A DNA stretch of 64,000 bases from Vesta saturnalis (Eukaryota > Arthropoda > Insecta > Coleoptera > Lampyridae): the NCBI GenBank assembly GCA_036346205.1, contig JARFJB010000982.1:553501-617500 (forward strand), in the 5' to 3' direction. Below the pieces are notes generated by a model that was not told the origin of the DNA, did no database searches, and worked only from the letters and a program-made list of their open reading frames with translations. The translations under genes and the position numbers were made by a program. Positions 46,137-56,490 of this stretch are shown here, piece by piece. Position 1 is the first letter of the stretch, and each line of letters begins with the position of its first letter.

Positions 46137-46610
46137 GCAAAAATTTTATGCTAATAAACAATTTAATACTCTCATTTAAACTCTTTCTTTAAGTGAATAG
46201 ATATCATCAAACAAAAAAGACTAGTGCAGGCGTCTTAAATGCCATTGATTTGGTTTGTATTTGTTTACACTTAAAAAAATCACTTATTTTACTTTACTTT
46301 CACATACAACACACCTTTTTTCTTCGGGATTATATAATATTTTACAACTTATTAGTTATGATTTCATGAATTGGTTTAATGTACCTATAGTAGGCAATTT
46401 TAATTTACCAGGTATAGTTCATGATTTAATAACCGAATTTACCAATTTCTTAACGCGTTTAGACTACAATTTAATCAAATAAAAAATATAGCTGGTACTA
46501 TTGTCAAGTGGATTTAACTCAGTAGAAGTTTACTACTATTTCACAATGATATTATATTAAAAACCGTTGCCAAATTATCTGCCATAATGCTTTCTCATAT
46601 ATGTAAATAA
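46137..46610 (+). pseudogene. Jockey-like element J1, endonuclease (second copy and GDFN motif)
   Basis: The first 175 bases repeat 44514-44743 with a 50-base gap, then coding goes on in the frame 46255-46482 with YDFMNWFNVPIVGNFNLPGI. The catalytic GDFN is changed to GNFN. FTNFLTRLDYN, then NQIKNIAGTIVK and ILKTVAKLSAIML, follow in a shifted frame, matching the end of the endonuclease domain. The stretch stops where the satellite starts at about 46622. Confidence 0.75.
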
Positions 46611-46621
46611 ATAACTGCAAA

Positions 46622-47412
46622 GCCCACAATACCTGAATTTGAGTCAGATCGGTTTTTAAACACGATAATTCCCTATTTTTGATCAGCCATTTTGAATTTT
46701 TTAATTTTGACAAATCATCTTAGCGATCTTAAAAACCCCCAATACCCAATTTTCAAAACAATTTTGCACCCTAAAAACGGTGCGCAACTGGCAGTTTTAA
46801 AAAATGTTTTTATTTAGATGTTTTACAAATTAACAAAGTTGCAAAATTGATCATTAGCCCACAATACCTGAATTTTAGCCATATCGGATTTTAAATACTA
46901 TAAACCCCCATTTTGAATTTTTTTTTGACAAATGATTTATTCTTAGCGATCTTAAAAACTCCCAGTACCCAACTATCAAAAAATTTTTGCACCCTAAAAA
47001 TGGTGCGCCACTGGCAGTTTTTCAAATTGTTTTATTTAGATAATGTTTTACAAATTAGCAAAGTTGCAAAATTGATCATTAGCCCACAATACCTGAATTT
47101 TAGTCATATCGGATTTTAAATACGATAATCCTCCATTTTTGATCCGCCATTTTGAATTGTTTCATTTTGACATATAATTTACACTTAGCGATCTTAAAAG
47201 CCCACAATACCCGACTTTAAAAAAAATCCGTTGATAAATTAAATAGACACGATAATTCCCCATTTTTGATCCGCCATTTTGAATTTTTTAATTTTGACAA
47301 GTGATTTATTCTTAGGGATCTTAAAAACCCCCAATAGTCAACTTTCAAAAAAATCGATGATAATTTAAAAAATGCACAATTTTCCACCCTAAAAACATTG
47401 CGCCACCGGTTT
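46622..47412 (+). repeat. Satellite array, period about 230 bp, inside J1
   Basis: The phrase GCCCACAATACCTGAATTT occurs at 46622, 46857 and 47082, so periods are 235 and 225 bases. A fourth, partial unit follows to about 47412. Each unit also has GCGATCTTAAAAACYCCC and GGTGCGCMACTGGCAG. The array sits between the endonuclease and the RT tail of the same retrotransposon, where the RT core should be. Confidence 0.85.
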
Positions 47413-47539
47413 TTTTCTTATTTTGAAATTATATAAAAAAAGTATTAGTTTGTTATTTTAATTATGTAACTTTTTAAAATTTGGAACGATGAATTTTTTG
47501 TTTTCTGATTACCTAAAAATGCCCCGCCACAACTTGAAT
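47413..47539. other. Short unassigned stretch
   Basis: Nothing recognised between the satellite array and the J1 RT tail. Confidence 0.4.
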
Positions 47540-48083
47540 TTTGCTCATTAACGAACTTGACCTAAATTCTGCTCTATACAGATGACATAGATATTTAAGC
47601 AGATTGATAAGCCAGAGGATATCACTGTTTTGCAAAAACATTTTAATAATATGTTGACTGATGTCGAGCTAATAATTTCAATGTTAACAGTGTTTTGTTG
47701 TATCATATTGTAAATGAGCAAATATAATTAAAAGTTCGTATAATATTAAGGCTACATTATTTGATTCTCATGATTCTATATGTGATCTTGGGGTTTTCTT
47801 CAATAACAAATATAATTTTTCAGTGCATGTGGTTAATAACAGAGAAAAAAGCTAACAAAATTTTACGAATTATTATCACTAGAGACTTCAAATCAACTAA
47901 AACCTTAATATTTCCATATAACAGTTATATCTGAAGCAAACTAGAATATTCGACAGTAGTTTGGTCATCTACCTATTCAAAATATTTCTGACTGAAAGGA
48001 CTCAAAATAGGTTTGTGGAAGTCTTATACTTTAGAGAACATAGAGTGTACCTTAGTTACCAAAGTAATTATTTACTCAACTTA
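47540..48083 (+). pseudogene. Jockey-like element J1, reverse transcriptase tail
   Basis: Broken frames give a YTDDIDI (a changed YADD box, YADDxxI in the family), then ICDLGVFFNNKYNFSVHVV, KANKILRIIITRDFKS and SKLEYSTVVWSSTYSKYF, which is the thumb and post-thumb region of jockey reverse transcriptase. The segment ends YLSYQSNYLLNL, exactly where the Z element is inserted. Across the insertion, reading resumes at 54770 in frame with YQLLTLEV. Confidence 0.85.
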
Positions 48084-48590
48084 TACAAGGTGTCCCGTAA
48101 ATAAGTACCATAAATTAGAGAATGGTAGATCGTTAAGAAATATTTAAAATACTTAAATACAATTTTTCTCTAACCTTGTTAGTTTGTGGGATACAGGCTG
48201 ATAAAGGATGCAGAAGAAATACACATTTTATTGCATATCTTCTTGGGGGATAGAAATACAAACTTAAAATTTTTTATAGGTTATAGTCTCTTCAAAACAC
48301 ATCAACAGTAATCATTTTGTAAAGTTCTAATAAGCCAGTGGCGTGGTACCAGGAGTTCGTACTTTTATTACACCACATTCTTGAAACACTCTGTATTTCG
48401 AGTTAAAGACTTTTGCCTGCAATTCTTCACTAAATGTTCTACATAAAAGGTACTCTTTGTTGCTACAACACTCCATTTTCTATATTTCTAACTTTTTTTG
48501 CAATAAGACACATTTTTTTAAACAGTAAATTTGTAAGAGTTGTAAATATTTTCCACCCTTTATCTTCCCTTAAATTAGTTCATACATGTT

Positions 48591-48985
48591 GAAATTGTTA
48601 AATATGGCTATAACTTCTTAATATCAAGGGCAAACATGATAACTGAGAGGGCGGAACTAGCGCTGTCGTCTTTTTCAGAGTACATTCAGGTTAAGAAGTA
48701 TTTTGGCAGTAAATTTAAATATTTGAAAATTGGTTCTTGAACCGCAACACAAGTAACTACGCAGAGAGCATAAATGTATGTCCAGACGATATTATTTTCT
48801 ACTAGAAATATCAAAACTTTAGTCCATACCATGAAATTAGCAGCTTGTCTTTCTTAAGATTGATTGTTTACAACAACGTTTAACATAAGTAAACACAGCA
48901 TAAACATCCCTTTAACCTAAATGTAAACGATTTAGATTAAGCAATGTCCTACTCTCTGCCAATTTATGTTGGAATCTTATTTTTG
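48591..48985. other. Z element interior, no gene seen
   Basis: No motif recognised between the left arm and the first nested transposase fragment. Confidence 0.35.
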
Positions 48986-49690
48986 AAATAGACAGCAGAA
49001 AGAAAATGGTGAATGGATTTATTCAGTTTCGAAGTACAGGCAGTGTTGACAAGGGTAAATCATCTGTATGTAATCTGTTTTAACTGAAAATGTGGTTGAT
49101 ATATGAGTGTGCATATAATGTATTTATGAAAAATTTATGGCAATTATAACAAACAGGTACAAAGTTTTAGTTATATTTTTACTATGACAATAATTAATTA
49201 TTTTATGCATTTTAGGCTTGTTATGGAATGTGTCGAAAAGCACTTAAACAAAAGTTACATTATCGTCCGTATAAAATAACTATAATGCCTGATTATGAGA
49301 CACACATGAACTACACCAGTGGTTTAATAACAATTTGAGGAATGACGAAATGCTAGATATGTAATTTTTTAGTGATGAAGCGTGGTTTTATCTAACGGGT
49401 TACATAATGTCATAAAATACAATATACGGTTTGGTCTGATGAGGCTCCTGGTGAATTTGTACAAGCTCCATTACATCCTACAGATATTGGTGTATATGTA
49501 ACCAAGTCAAGAAGATGTATACTAGGTCCAGTATTTTAAAAAAATGCGAGTAGAGCTATGATTCAAAACATTAAACGAGACCAGTTAAAAAATGTGTAAC
49601 AATATGAAAAAACGAATAGATGCTGGTTTAAATAAAAATGGAGGTCATAATTTAGAATTAAAAATCCCAAATTAAAAAATGTTTAATCCA
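48985..49690 (+). pseudogene. Tc3/mariner-like transposase fragment
   Basis: Frames give FIQFRSTGSVDKGKSS, a DNA-binding spacer end, then after a gap ALKQKLHYRPYKITIMPD and FSDEAWFYLTGYI (first aspartate, partly out of frame near 49360-49400). Then come VWSDEAPGEFVQAPLHPTDI and RRCILGPVF, typical of the insect family with LxGY and NPHE motifs. The second and third catalytic regions are missing. The end reads CNNMKKRIDAGLNKNGGH, the usual C-terminus. The stretch 49030-49215 between the two DNA-binding pieces may be an intron (GTAAAT ... TTTTAG), but this is not firm. Confidence 0.65.
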
Positions 49691-50066
49691 TTATACTGTA
49701 ACTGTTAAATAAATTAACTTTTATTATAATAAAATTTTACATTTCTGGAAGTAAAGTTTGATTTCATTAGCAGTGGAAAGTATTTTGTTCTGGACATAAA
49801 TTAATGCTCTCACAGTAGATGGAATTAATAAAGACGTTGTTGATGCCAAATAATTATCCACTACAAATGAATCCATTAAATTTAATAAACGTTATTACAA
49901 AATAAGCATGTATATAAAACAATGCATAACATGGTATTACAAAATAAGAAAATAAAAAATTATGTATGTTATTACAACATTTTAAAAACTGCATAATACG
50001 TTTGTGTCTAGATTTCGGCCCACAAATACAAAAGAAAATATCTTATTACAAAATGCAAAGCAAAGA

Positions 50067-51343
50067 TTATAACGAAACTTCTTCGTCAGAGTTTGTGTCA
50101 TTGTCAGATAGCCCAGTATTAATTGTGATAATCATCAATCTGTCTCACTGCCACATTTCTTTGGCTATATGATCGACTTGTGTGCAATGTTTTTCCCAAT
50201 CTGATTGGCTTATTTCGGCAAAGGCTGTTCACACTAAATTTTCTATTTAAAGGCCACTCTGATCGACGTTATGCATTGCCACCTTGTGTTTTGCCATACT
50301 CCACATCAACTCGATTGGATTTAAGTCGCATTGAAAGGGTGGTAAGCGTACTTATCGCTTAGCTTGATTCTGTGCCTTAACAAATGTTATTAATTCAGCC
50401 TTACGCATTTCACTGGTAGTAGAAACCCCATTGCTTTCAAGTCAATCATGAATATATAAATTTCGTGCAGTTTGGGTTGGGGGTTTATTGATTTGCACAC
50501 TATGGTATGGCGCATTATCCATTACAACAATACCATTAGGTGGTAAATTTGGAATTAATTGTTTTCCACCCACTGCATAAAATAGTGATGGTTCATATCA
50601 TCATGGTAATCTTCTGATTTGCTTTGGGATTTAAATATTAACAACTCAGTATTCACAAATCCGTAGACACCACCTGCGTGTACAATAATGTATCGTTGAT
50701 CTGATCTATCAGTTCGGTATACTCCAGGCTGGTCTTCAGATTGCCAACACTTGCTGACACCATATGAAGGATGGATATAGGTTTCATCCAAAAAAGTTAC
50801 CGGTTTCTTGTTTTCCCCCAAAGCATTATTCTCTCGCAGCTTGCGTAAGTAGCGAGAACGCCAAGCAAAGATATCGTAGCGTTCCATCAATAATTTTCTT
50901 TTATTCTGGAATTTTTTAAATTTAAATTCTACATTTAGTAATTGATTTCGAAGCGTATCTTCCCCACCAGCATAATTTACTTTGTCCTTCATTTTATCAA
51001 CACATACTTTTACTGTTGGAACTTTCTTGTCGACGGTATAAACTTCCTGAACTGTCCTTTTTAAAATGCCTAAGTCACAATCATCAAAAACTAATTTGTT
51101 TGATCCTCCGCTTCGTTTCTTTTTAGAAGGAGATTTTGCCAACTGATTTTCAGATAACTGCTTTTCTTTTCTAATTCTCATTATAGTTGGTAACGATTTA
51201 CCGACAGCAGCAGCTAGTTCTCTGGCCTTCTCCAAAGGAAAACTCCATTCATCAGCAGCTTTCTGTCTATCAAAGAATTCAATCACATTACTAATAATGT
51301 TTCGTGCTTCGGAATGAATACTTTTCTTCGATTTAGGTTCCAT
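50067..51343 (-). pseudogene. IS630-type DDE transposase with intact triad and acidic tail
   Basis: From ATG 51343 a long open frame (to 50555) encodes a basic N-terminus and helix-turn-helix region (ELAAAVGKSLPTIMRIRKE), GGEDTLRNQLLNVEFKFKK, then VTFLDETYIHPSYGVSK (first aspartate), IIVHAGGVYGF and a DYHDDMNHHYFMQW segment. After a frameshift near 50555 come IVVMDNAPYHS (second aspartate) and, near 50300, CDLNPIELMWSMAK (third residue E). The acidic tail SDNDTNSDEEV ends at 50067. Two in-frame stops and one frameshift are visible. It is the same family as the 8-kb copy, but with the third residue kept. It lies inside the Z element. Confidence 0.85.
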
Positions 51344-51719
51344 ATTTCTAACCTAACAGACAATTTATTAAAAATAAGATGTTAGCTAAAATATTTATAC
51401 ATACCTATTTTTACAAATACAACTAGCAATATTGCTTTGAAAAAAACAGATTTAACCAACGAGTAACGCAGAATAAGAAAGAAATTAACACACAACTACA
51501 AACAATACTGTCAAACATAAATTTGATTTGCGAATGTACTAAAATAAATATTTTTGTGTGGTTGGTTAAAAATCTTGCTGCTTCAAATATTTCAAATAAA
51601 ATTCTTTTAGTTCACATATTTTCCGACTATCTTGTTTGCTTCGGTGCTCTGTAGTTACCTATGCATTGTCTTAAAACTGTCAATGTCGCCTAATTATAAT
51701 TATTTGTGAAAATATTTAA

Positions 51720-52630
51720 CGAGTATACATGGATCGACGTTTAAGAGAAACTGGAAGTTTTAAATCTGCAGGTAATAACCGTAGAAGAATCAGAAGAACT
51801 CGGACTGTTAGAAATGAGGTAAAAGTCGTTAACACAGTAGAAGCCGCCCCTTCTATCAGTGTTCGCAGATGCGCATTGCAAACTGGAATTTCCAGAATGT
51901 CAACGTGGTGAGAAATGCAGCTGCATCATTATCATTTGCAAAAGGTGCAAGATCTTTTCGATAATGATTATGAACCTAGAGTAGAATTATATGAATGGTT
52001 TCTTAGACAAATAAGAAGGGATAGGGATATTTGTTTTAACGTATTATTTACCGACGAAGCAACATTTACACGAAGTGGTATTTTTAATATGAACAATGAG
52101 CACATTTCCTCTGACGAAAACCCGCACGCCGTGCAAGTTTCACATCATCAGCATAAGTTTAAAATTAATGTTTGGGCTGGAGTAATTGAGGACCAGTTTA
52201 TGGGGTCTTTTGGAATATTTAAATGGCCCTAGATATGTAAATTTTCTTAGGAATAATTTAATAGATCTTCTTGATGATGTACCTTATCAACGTAGACTGT
52301 CAATGTGGTTTATGCACGATGGGGCCTCGCCACATTTTACACTGCAAGCTAGGGAATGGCTAAATGAAAACTTTGCGGGAAAATGAATAGGCCATGGAGT
52401 AGATGCACCGGTCAAGTGGCCAGCACGGTCTCCTGAATGTAATCCAATGGATTATGCCATGTGGAGAATATTAAAACAAAAAGTATATTCAACACAAGTC
52501 AATATAGTGGAGGAACTGAGAGATAGAATAGAAACTGCTTGCAGAGAGTTGTCTGATAATAGGTTTTTGGCTGAGGAAGATTACCAACCAAATGAAAGAA
52601 AGTATGCAAAAATATATTTAAGCCGAAGGA
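51720..52630 (+). pseudogene. Z element transposase, N-terminally truncated
   Basis: The frame begins at about 51729 with MDRRLRETGSF, then KVVNTVEAAPSISVRRCALQ, a helix-turn-helix, then HHYHLQKVQDLF. The catalytic blocks follow: NVLFTDEATFTRSGIFN (first aspartate), KINVWAGVIEDQFMG, SMWFMHDGASPHFTLQ (second), and WPARSPECNPMDYAMWR, where the third residue lies (SPxxxPxD). Frames break at 51909, 52210 and 52386. The start of the DUF4817-type helix-turn-helix is missing. The copy at 44748 shows the C-terminal CIEAEGHYFKQ, which here is degraded. Confidence 0.85.
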
Positions 52631-53157
52631 AGTCAATTTGGACAATTAATGAAATAGCAACGTTTGTTAATGTAGTTAATGATTACATACAAAATAGTTT
52701 CAATAATAAGTTTATTCATGAGTTAATCTGCTTTTCGTTTACAATATTTTGTATTTAGTTTTATTTTACTGTATGAAATTAAATACACAAATTTCAAATG
52801 ACTCTTTTTAATTGTAGAACTATGAATCCATAAAAAACGTATGTGTTCAAATTATTTGGAAAACATCTGCAACTACTACAAATTTATTGTTTAAAAAAAT
52901 TTTGAAAGTAAAAGGGTGTCTTATTGGAATAAAAAGTAAAAAATCTTGAAAATGAAATGTTGTAGCGAGTTCAACAAAGAGTACCTTTTATGTAGAAAAT
53001 TTAGTGAAGAATTGCAGACAAAAGTCTTTAGCTTGAAATACAGGGTGTTTCTGGAATATTGTACAATAAAAGTTTACAAACTGCTGGTACCACACCACTG
53101 GCTTATTAGAATTTGACAAAATTAACACTGCTGATGTATTTTGAAGAGACTATAACC

Positions 53158-54566
53158 GTTGATTGAAGGAGTTGGGGAAGATACGCAATGTTACACCAAA
53201 ATGTGTACTGTTGCCCCCACTATAGGTATCCTAGTAGGCCTCACCCCTCTGCCTACAAACTTAAGTACGAGAAAGTGTCGCCGTCCTAAGCTTAAAGACT
53301 AAATACTAAACTAACAGCAAAATAGTTTTATGATTCATTCATTTGTTTGTTCAAACGAGGAAAATCTTTAGAAAAGCATTATAATTTGAAAACAATTCAA
53401 TCGGTTATTTGAGAAAGGGCCATGTCACAATTCATTTACTATTTACTTACACGTATTTACTCCTAATTGTAAAAATAAAGAAATTAATTCAAAGTAGGTA
53501 AACTAAATATTTGATTACCTAATTAATTAGTATACATAAAAAAAAATCGTATTGATATTCGTTTTTTATTTTATTTTTTATTGCTATTTGCCAGTTGCTA
53601 TTGCGAATCTGTAACGGTAATTATTATTGAACAGATATTAACCGCGTACAAATAATGAGATTGTGCCTCTTCATAATCCACAAAGTAAACAAAAAACAAG
53701 ATTATGCCTGCATTCTTATAACTATGTGTTCAATTTAAAAAGAGCTTTTGGGTATTTTGTATCTTTAAATCTTTTATGTACATATTGAAGTTTCAAAACT
53801 TATTCTAAATGTTATGCATGTGTGTGTTCCTTAGTTTCTTAATAACACATTCACAACCAACGCTAGGCTTTAAGAATTTTGATTTTTCGATGCTCCTTTT
53901 TTATTTTATTACTATTGAGTCGGAGATATTGAATATGTTCCGATTGATCCTTTACATTTCTATAAATTTTAAGCATAATTAACAAATTATAAATGTCTTT
54001 AACATGTTTGTTACAAAAATGACTAAGATGTAAATTATTTTCTAACAATAAATCTTTAAGAATATTTTTATAAACAAATGAACATTTATTACGGGAAAAA
54101 GATATATTAAATGATATTAATAATTTCGATACAAACTCAAAAAAAACGTCCGTTGGTCTCTTTAAATACAAAATTTGATCTGCACCATAATCCTTACATA
54201 ATAAATAAAATTCATTTGCGGAATATAGTTCATCCTCATTTTTTAATAATTTGCTTTTGCATTCAATGCAGTCGTATTTTTTTAATAATTTAAATACTAC
54301 ATAACCAGCAAGATATACTGTACTGCATGATTCTAAATTTGTGCAATTATTAGACATTGTAACGAAATCAGAGTCTTTTAAACAGGTTTTATGAATTTCC
54401 ACTAAGTAACGCAATTAAGAGTCGCCGAACGCACTGCAAGACGGTCGCAAAGTGAATAACGAGTTTCGACCCATACCGGGTTGTCCGCCCTCTATATGTC
54501 GACCCTTTTATGCGGTAGATTTTTGGTCGTAAGGCTGCGTATCTTCCCCAACTCCTTCAATCAACG
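53158..54566 (-). mobile_element. Internally deleted P-like element, 8-bp target duplication
   Basis: Inverted ends GTTGATTGAAGGAGTTGGGG and its reverse lie at 53158 and 54566, with a direct 8-bp duplication CTATAACC at 53150-53157 and 54567-54574. The related left arm of Z has the same motif once (48279-48286, on the opposite strand), which is the empty site. The terminal inverted repeats are about 29 bases. Size is 1,409 bp with the C-terminal coding part only. Confidence 0.9.
53863..54414 (-). CDS. P-type/THAP transposase C-terminal fragment (open)
   Basis: The frame of 183 codons is open and contains TVYLAGYVVFKLLKKYDCIEC, a putative zinc-binding motif of the C-terminal region of P-type transposases. 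It is followed by an acidic and lysine-rich tail. The N-terminal THAP finger and the catalytic core are missing, probably by internal deletion, so the product cannot act as a full transposase. Whether the remaining part is expressed is unknown. A related piece (AGYIV) is at 37.2-37.5 kb. Start at 54414 is the first ATG of the frame; no signal decides it. Confidence 0.55.
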   Translation of the reverse strand: MRYLVEIHKTCLKDSDFVTMSNNCTNLESCSTVYLAGYVVFKLLKKYDCIECKSKLLKNEDELYSANEFYLLCKDYGADQILYLKRPTDVFFEFVSKLLISFNISFSRNKCSFVYKNILKDLLLENNLHLSHFCNKHVKDIYNLLIMLKIYRNVKDQSEHIQYLRLNSNKIKKEHRKIKILKA

Positions 54567-54769
54567 CTATAACCTATAAAAAATTTTAAATTTGTATTTC
54601 TATCCCCTGAGAAGATATGTAATAAAATGTGTATTTCTTCTGCACCCTTCATCAGCCTGTATCTCACAAACTAACAAGGTTAGAGAAAACTGTATTAAGG
54701 TATTTTAAATATTTCTTAACGCTCTACCATTCCTCTAACATACGGTACTTATTTACGGGACACTCTGTA

Positions 54770-55217
54770 TCAGCTTCTAACACTAGAAGTTGGAACATTT
54801 AAAATTCCACATTTAAATTCTAGAAATAAACAGATGTTTGTTACTTCAATTCCTCATAGCAATAGTTTAATAATTTTGCCATTATTTAAAATGCTATCAT
54901 TGCATAATAAAATGCCAGAAGAAGGTAATGTATTTAACATGACCATACTCAGTTTAAACGTGTCATTCAGGCACATTTTCAATTAGAATGATAAAACCCT
55001 TTTTTTATGATTATAGGATTACTAATTTGTATGCAGCACATTGCTTTTTTTATCTTAGTTTCTTCTCTTTTTAACTAAATTTTTTATGTTTGTAATATTG
55101 TATCTTTAGTTTATGATAATTGTATATTGGTATGTGCATAGATTTAATTTGTACATAAAACTCATTACTCTGTTATTAGACGTGTCCTGTTGAGTAATAA
55201 ACATTATTATTATTATT
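54770..55217 (+). pseudogene. Jockey-like element J1, C-terminus and 3' end with (ATT)n tail
   Basis: Coding resumes with YQLLTLEVGTFKIPHLNSRN and KQMFVTSIPHSN, then LPLFKMLSLHNKMPE and FNMTILSLNVSF to a stop near 54977. A 230-base 3' region ends in ATAAACATTATTATTATTATT. ATT repeats as tail are typical for jockey-clade elements. The copy is the 3' end of the same element as the parts at 44.4-48.1 kb. Confidence 0.85.
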
Positions 55218-55650
55218 ATTTCAATTTATTTAGCGAGAACTCTTAATAATAATAGCAAACATCGTACTAAATTTTAAAGAAATAGAATATTATATGTTGT
55301 GTTTCAGTGACTTGAGCAGGTAGTTACTAAACATCTAAATTTGTACCTCTACAAAAATACAAGTTATTTAAATATCTCCAAAAACAAATTGAAACTGGAT
55401 GAAAAAGCTTGTAAAATCAACTTTATAAAATTGTACATTTGCAAAATTCATATTCAACAAGGAATCAAGCATATACAATAGGTTCGAATATTTTGCAAAA
55501 CACAGTATTGTCTGCCACTAAACTTTACATAATTGTAGCAGCACATTATGGTCCTTAATGTTCATCAGATATTCTTGTCTTAAACTACACTAAAGGTCCT
55601 TTCAAAATTAAGGACGTAAATAAAACCCTTAGGAACCTATTTCCTAGTAA
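55218..55650. other. No feature recognised; possibly intron
   Basis: Immediately downstream (in the sense of the minus-strand exon below) and without motifs. It may be intronic sequence of the gene with the exon at 55661-56486. Confidence 0.35.
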
Positions 55651-55660
55651 TTACACTTAC

Positions 55661-56486
55661 CCATGAATATTTTCCAACTGTAATACTTTTTTATCAGGAC
55701 CAACTCCCGTCAATCTAAAATAAACAGTAACAAAAATATCAGCAACTGGCCGTTCTCTCTTATCAGACTTATGTTCCTTTGTCCAAAGCTCGAAATAAGC
55801 GATACATGTATCCAAAACCATAATAGTCTCAGATGAATCTTGACAAGTACAACCATTACCTAACACTAATCTCTTGGTATCACCTTTCGGCATCCACATA
55901 TCTTGAGCACCCAACACATTTCCTAAAGAAGTTTGATACCAAAAACTAATAAGAAGTTCTTGTACGACAACCAAATTAAAATCTAAATAGTAAGCATTCA
56001 TAATTGCTCCATTACTACGAGACAAATCAATAGCATAAGACTGATTAACTTTTTTATCACTTTTTGTTGACAATTCATGTTCCCAATCTTGATCATAATC
56101 CTCATTTCGTTCCTTGTGTTTTTTCCGTGGTTGAGTCAAACAATGATGTAATGACTTAATTTCTGCTTCATTATCATCTGGCACATGTATATACTCTATA
56201 TTCATACGTTTAATTTTGGAAATACTTATAACTTCAGGTTCATTTTCCGTATCATCTGAACCATCATCGTCCATTTTCATATCACTTTCTTGTAAAGGAT
56301 TGCTTTCAACAATTTCTTCGATTATCTGCTCACTTGGATCATAAATTTCTGTTGGAGATAAAAGATTAGGTATTTCATCATTAGGTACAGAATTTGTTGT
56401 TGAGTCGAGATGGCTTGAAATTATGTCTAATGATGAATGTGTTGTGGTTTGTGATTTTGTAGATTCTGATTCACACTGCCAATGAT
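55661..56486 (-). CDS. Candidate internal exon of an unrecognised host gene
   Basis: An 826-nt stretch has no stop in one minus-strand frame (274 codons) and is bounded by an acceptor (TTTATTTCACAG, just above 56486) and a consensus donor (GG|GTAAGTG at 55660). The protein begins with an acidic, serine-threonine-rich part (TKSQTTTHSSLD, DDDGSDDTENEP), has a lysine-rich segment near residue 140, and ends in a folded-looking region (AYYLDFNLVVVQELLISFWY, LGNVLGAQDMWMPKG, CTCQDSSETIM, FELWTKEHKSDKRERPV). There is no transposase or reverse transcriptase signature. I do not recognise the family. Neighbouring exons were not found: a weak donor (GGTAGGTAAAT) near 56590 may mark an upstream one. Flanking sequence is mostly transposon, so this is the best candidate for a host gene. 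Confidence 0.5.
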
Positions 56487-56490
56487 CTGT

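Larger units (their letters stand above)
48086..54767 (+). mobile_element. Tc-like element Z, 6.7 kb with nested insertions
   Basis: CAAGGTGTCCCGTAAATAAG at the left end pairs with the reverse at the right end (CTTATTTACGGGACACTCTG). TA is duplicated at 48084-48085 and 54768-54769. Removing the element restores the frame of the jockey-like host (NLYQLLTLE). The arms run about 500 bases (48086-48590; right arm 52860-53157 and 54567-54767, interrupted by a P-like insertion). Inside are three more transposase remnants: Tc3-like (49.0-49.7 kb), acidic-tailed DDE (50.1-51.3 kb, minus) and Z's own (51.7-52.6 kb). Confidence 0.9.

Noticed and set aside
44514..46315. LTR retrotransposon with direct repeats as LTRs
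   Set aside because: The repeats encode part of an endonuclease domain and the interior is a Tc fragment with a non-LTR insert; no gag-pol, primer-binding site or TG...CA ends.
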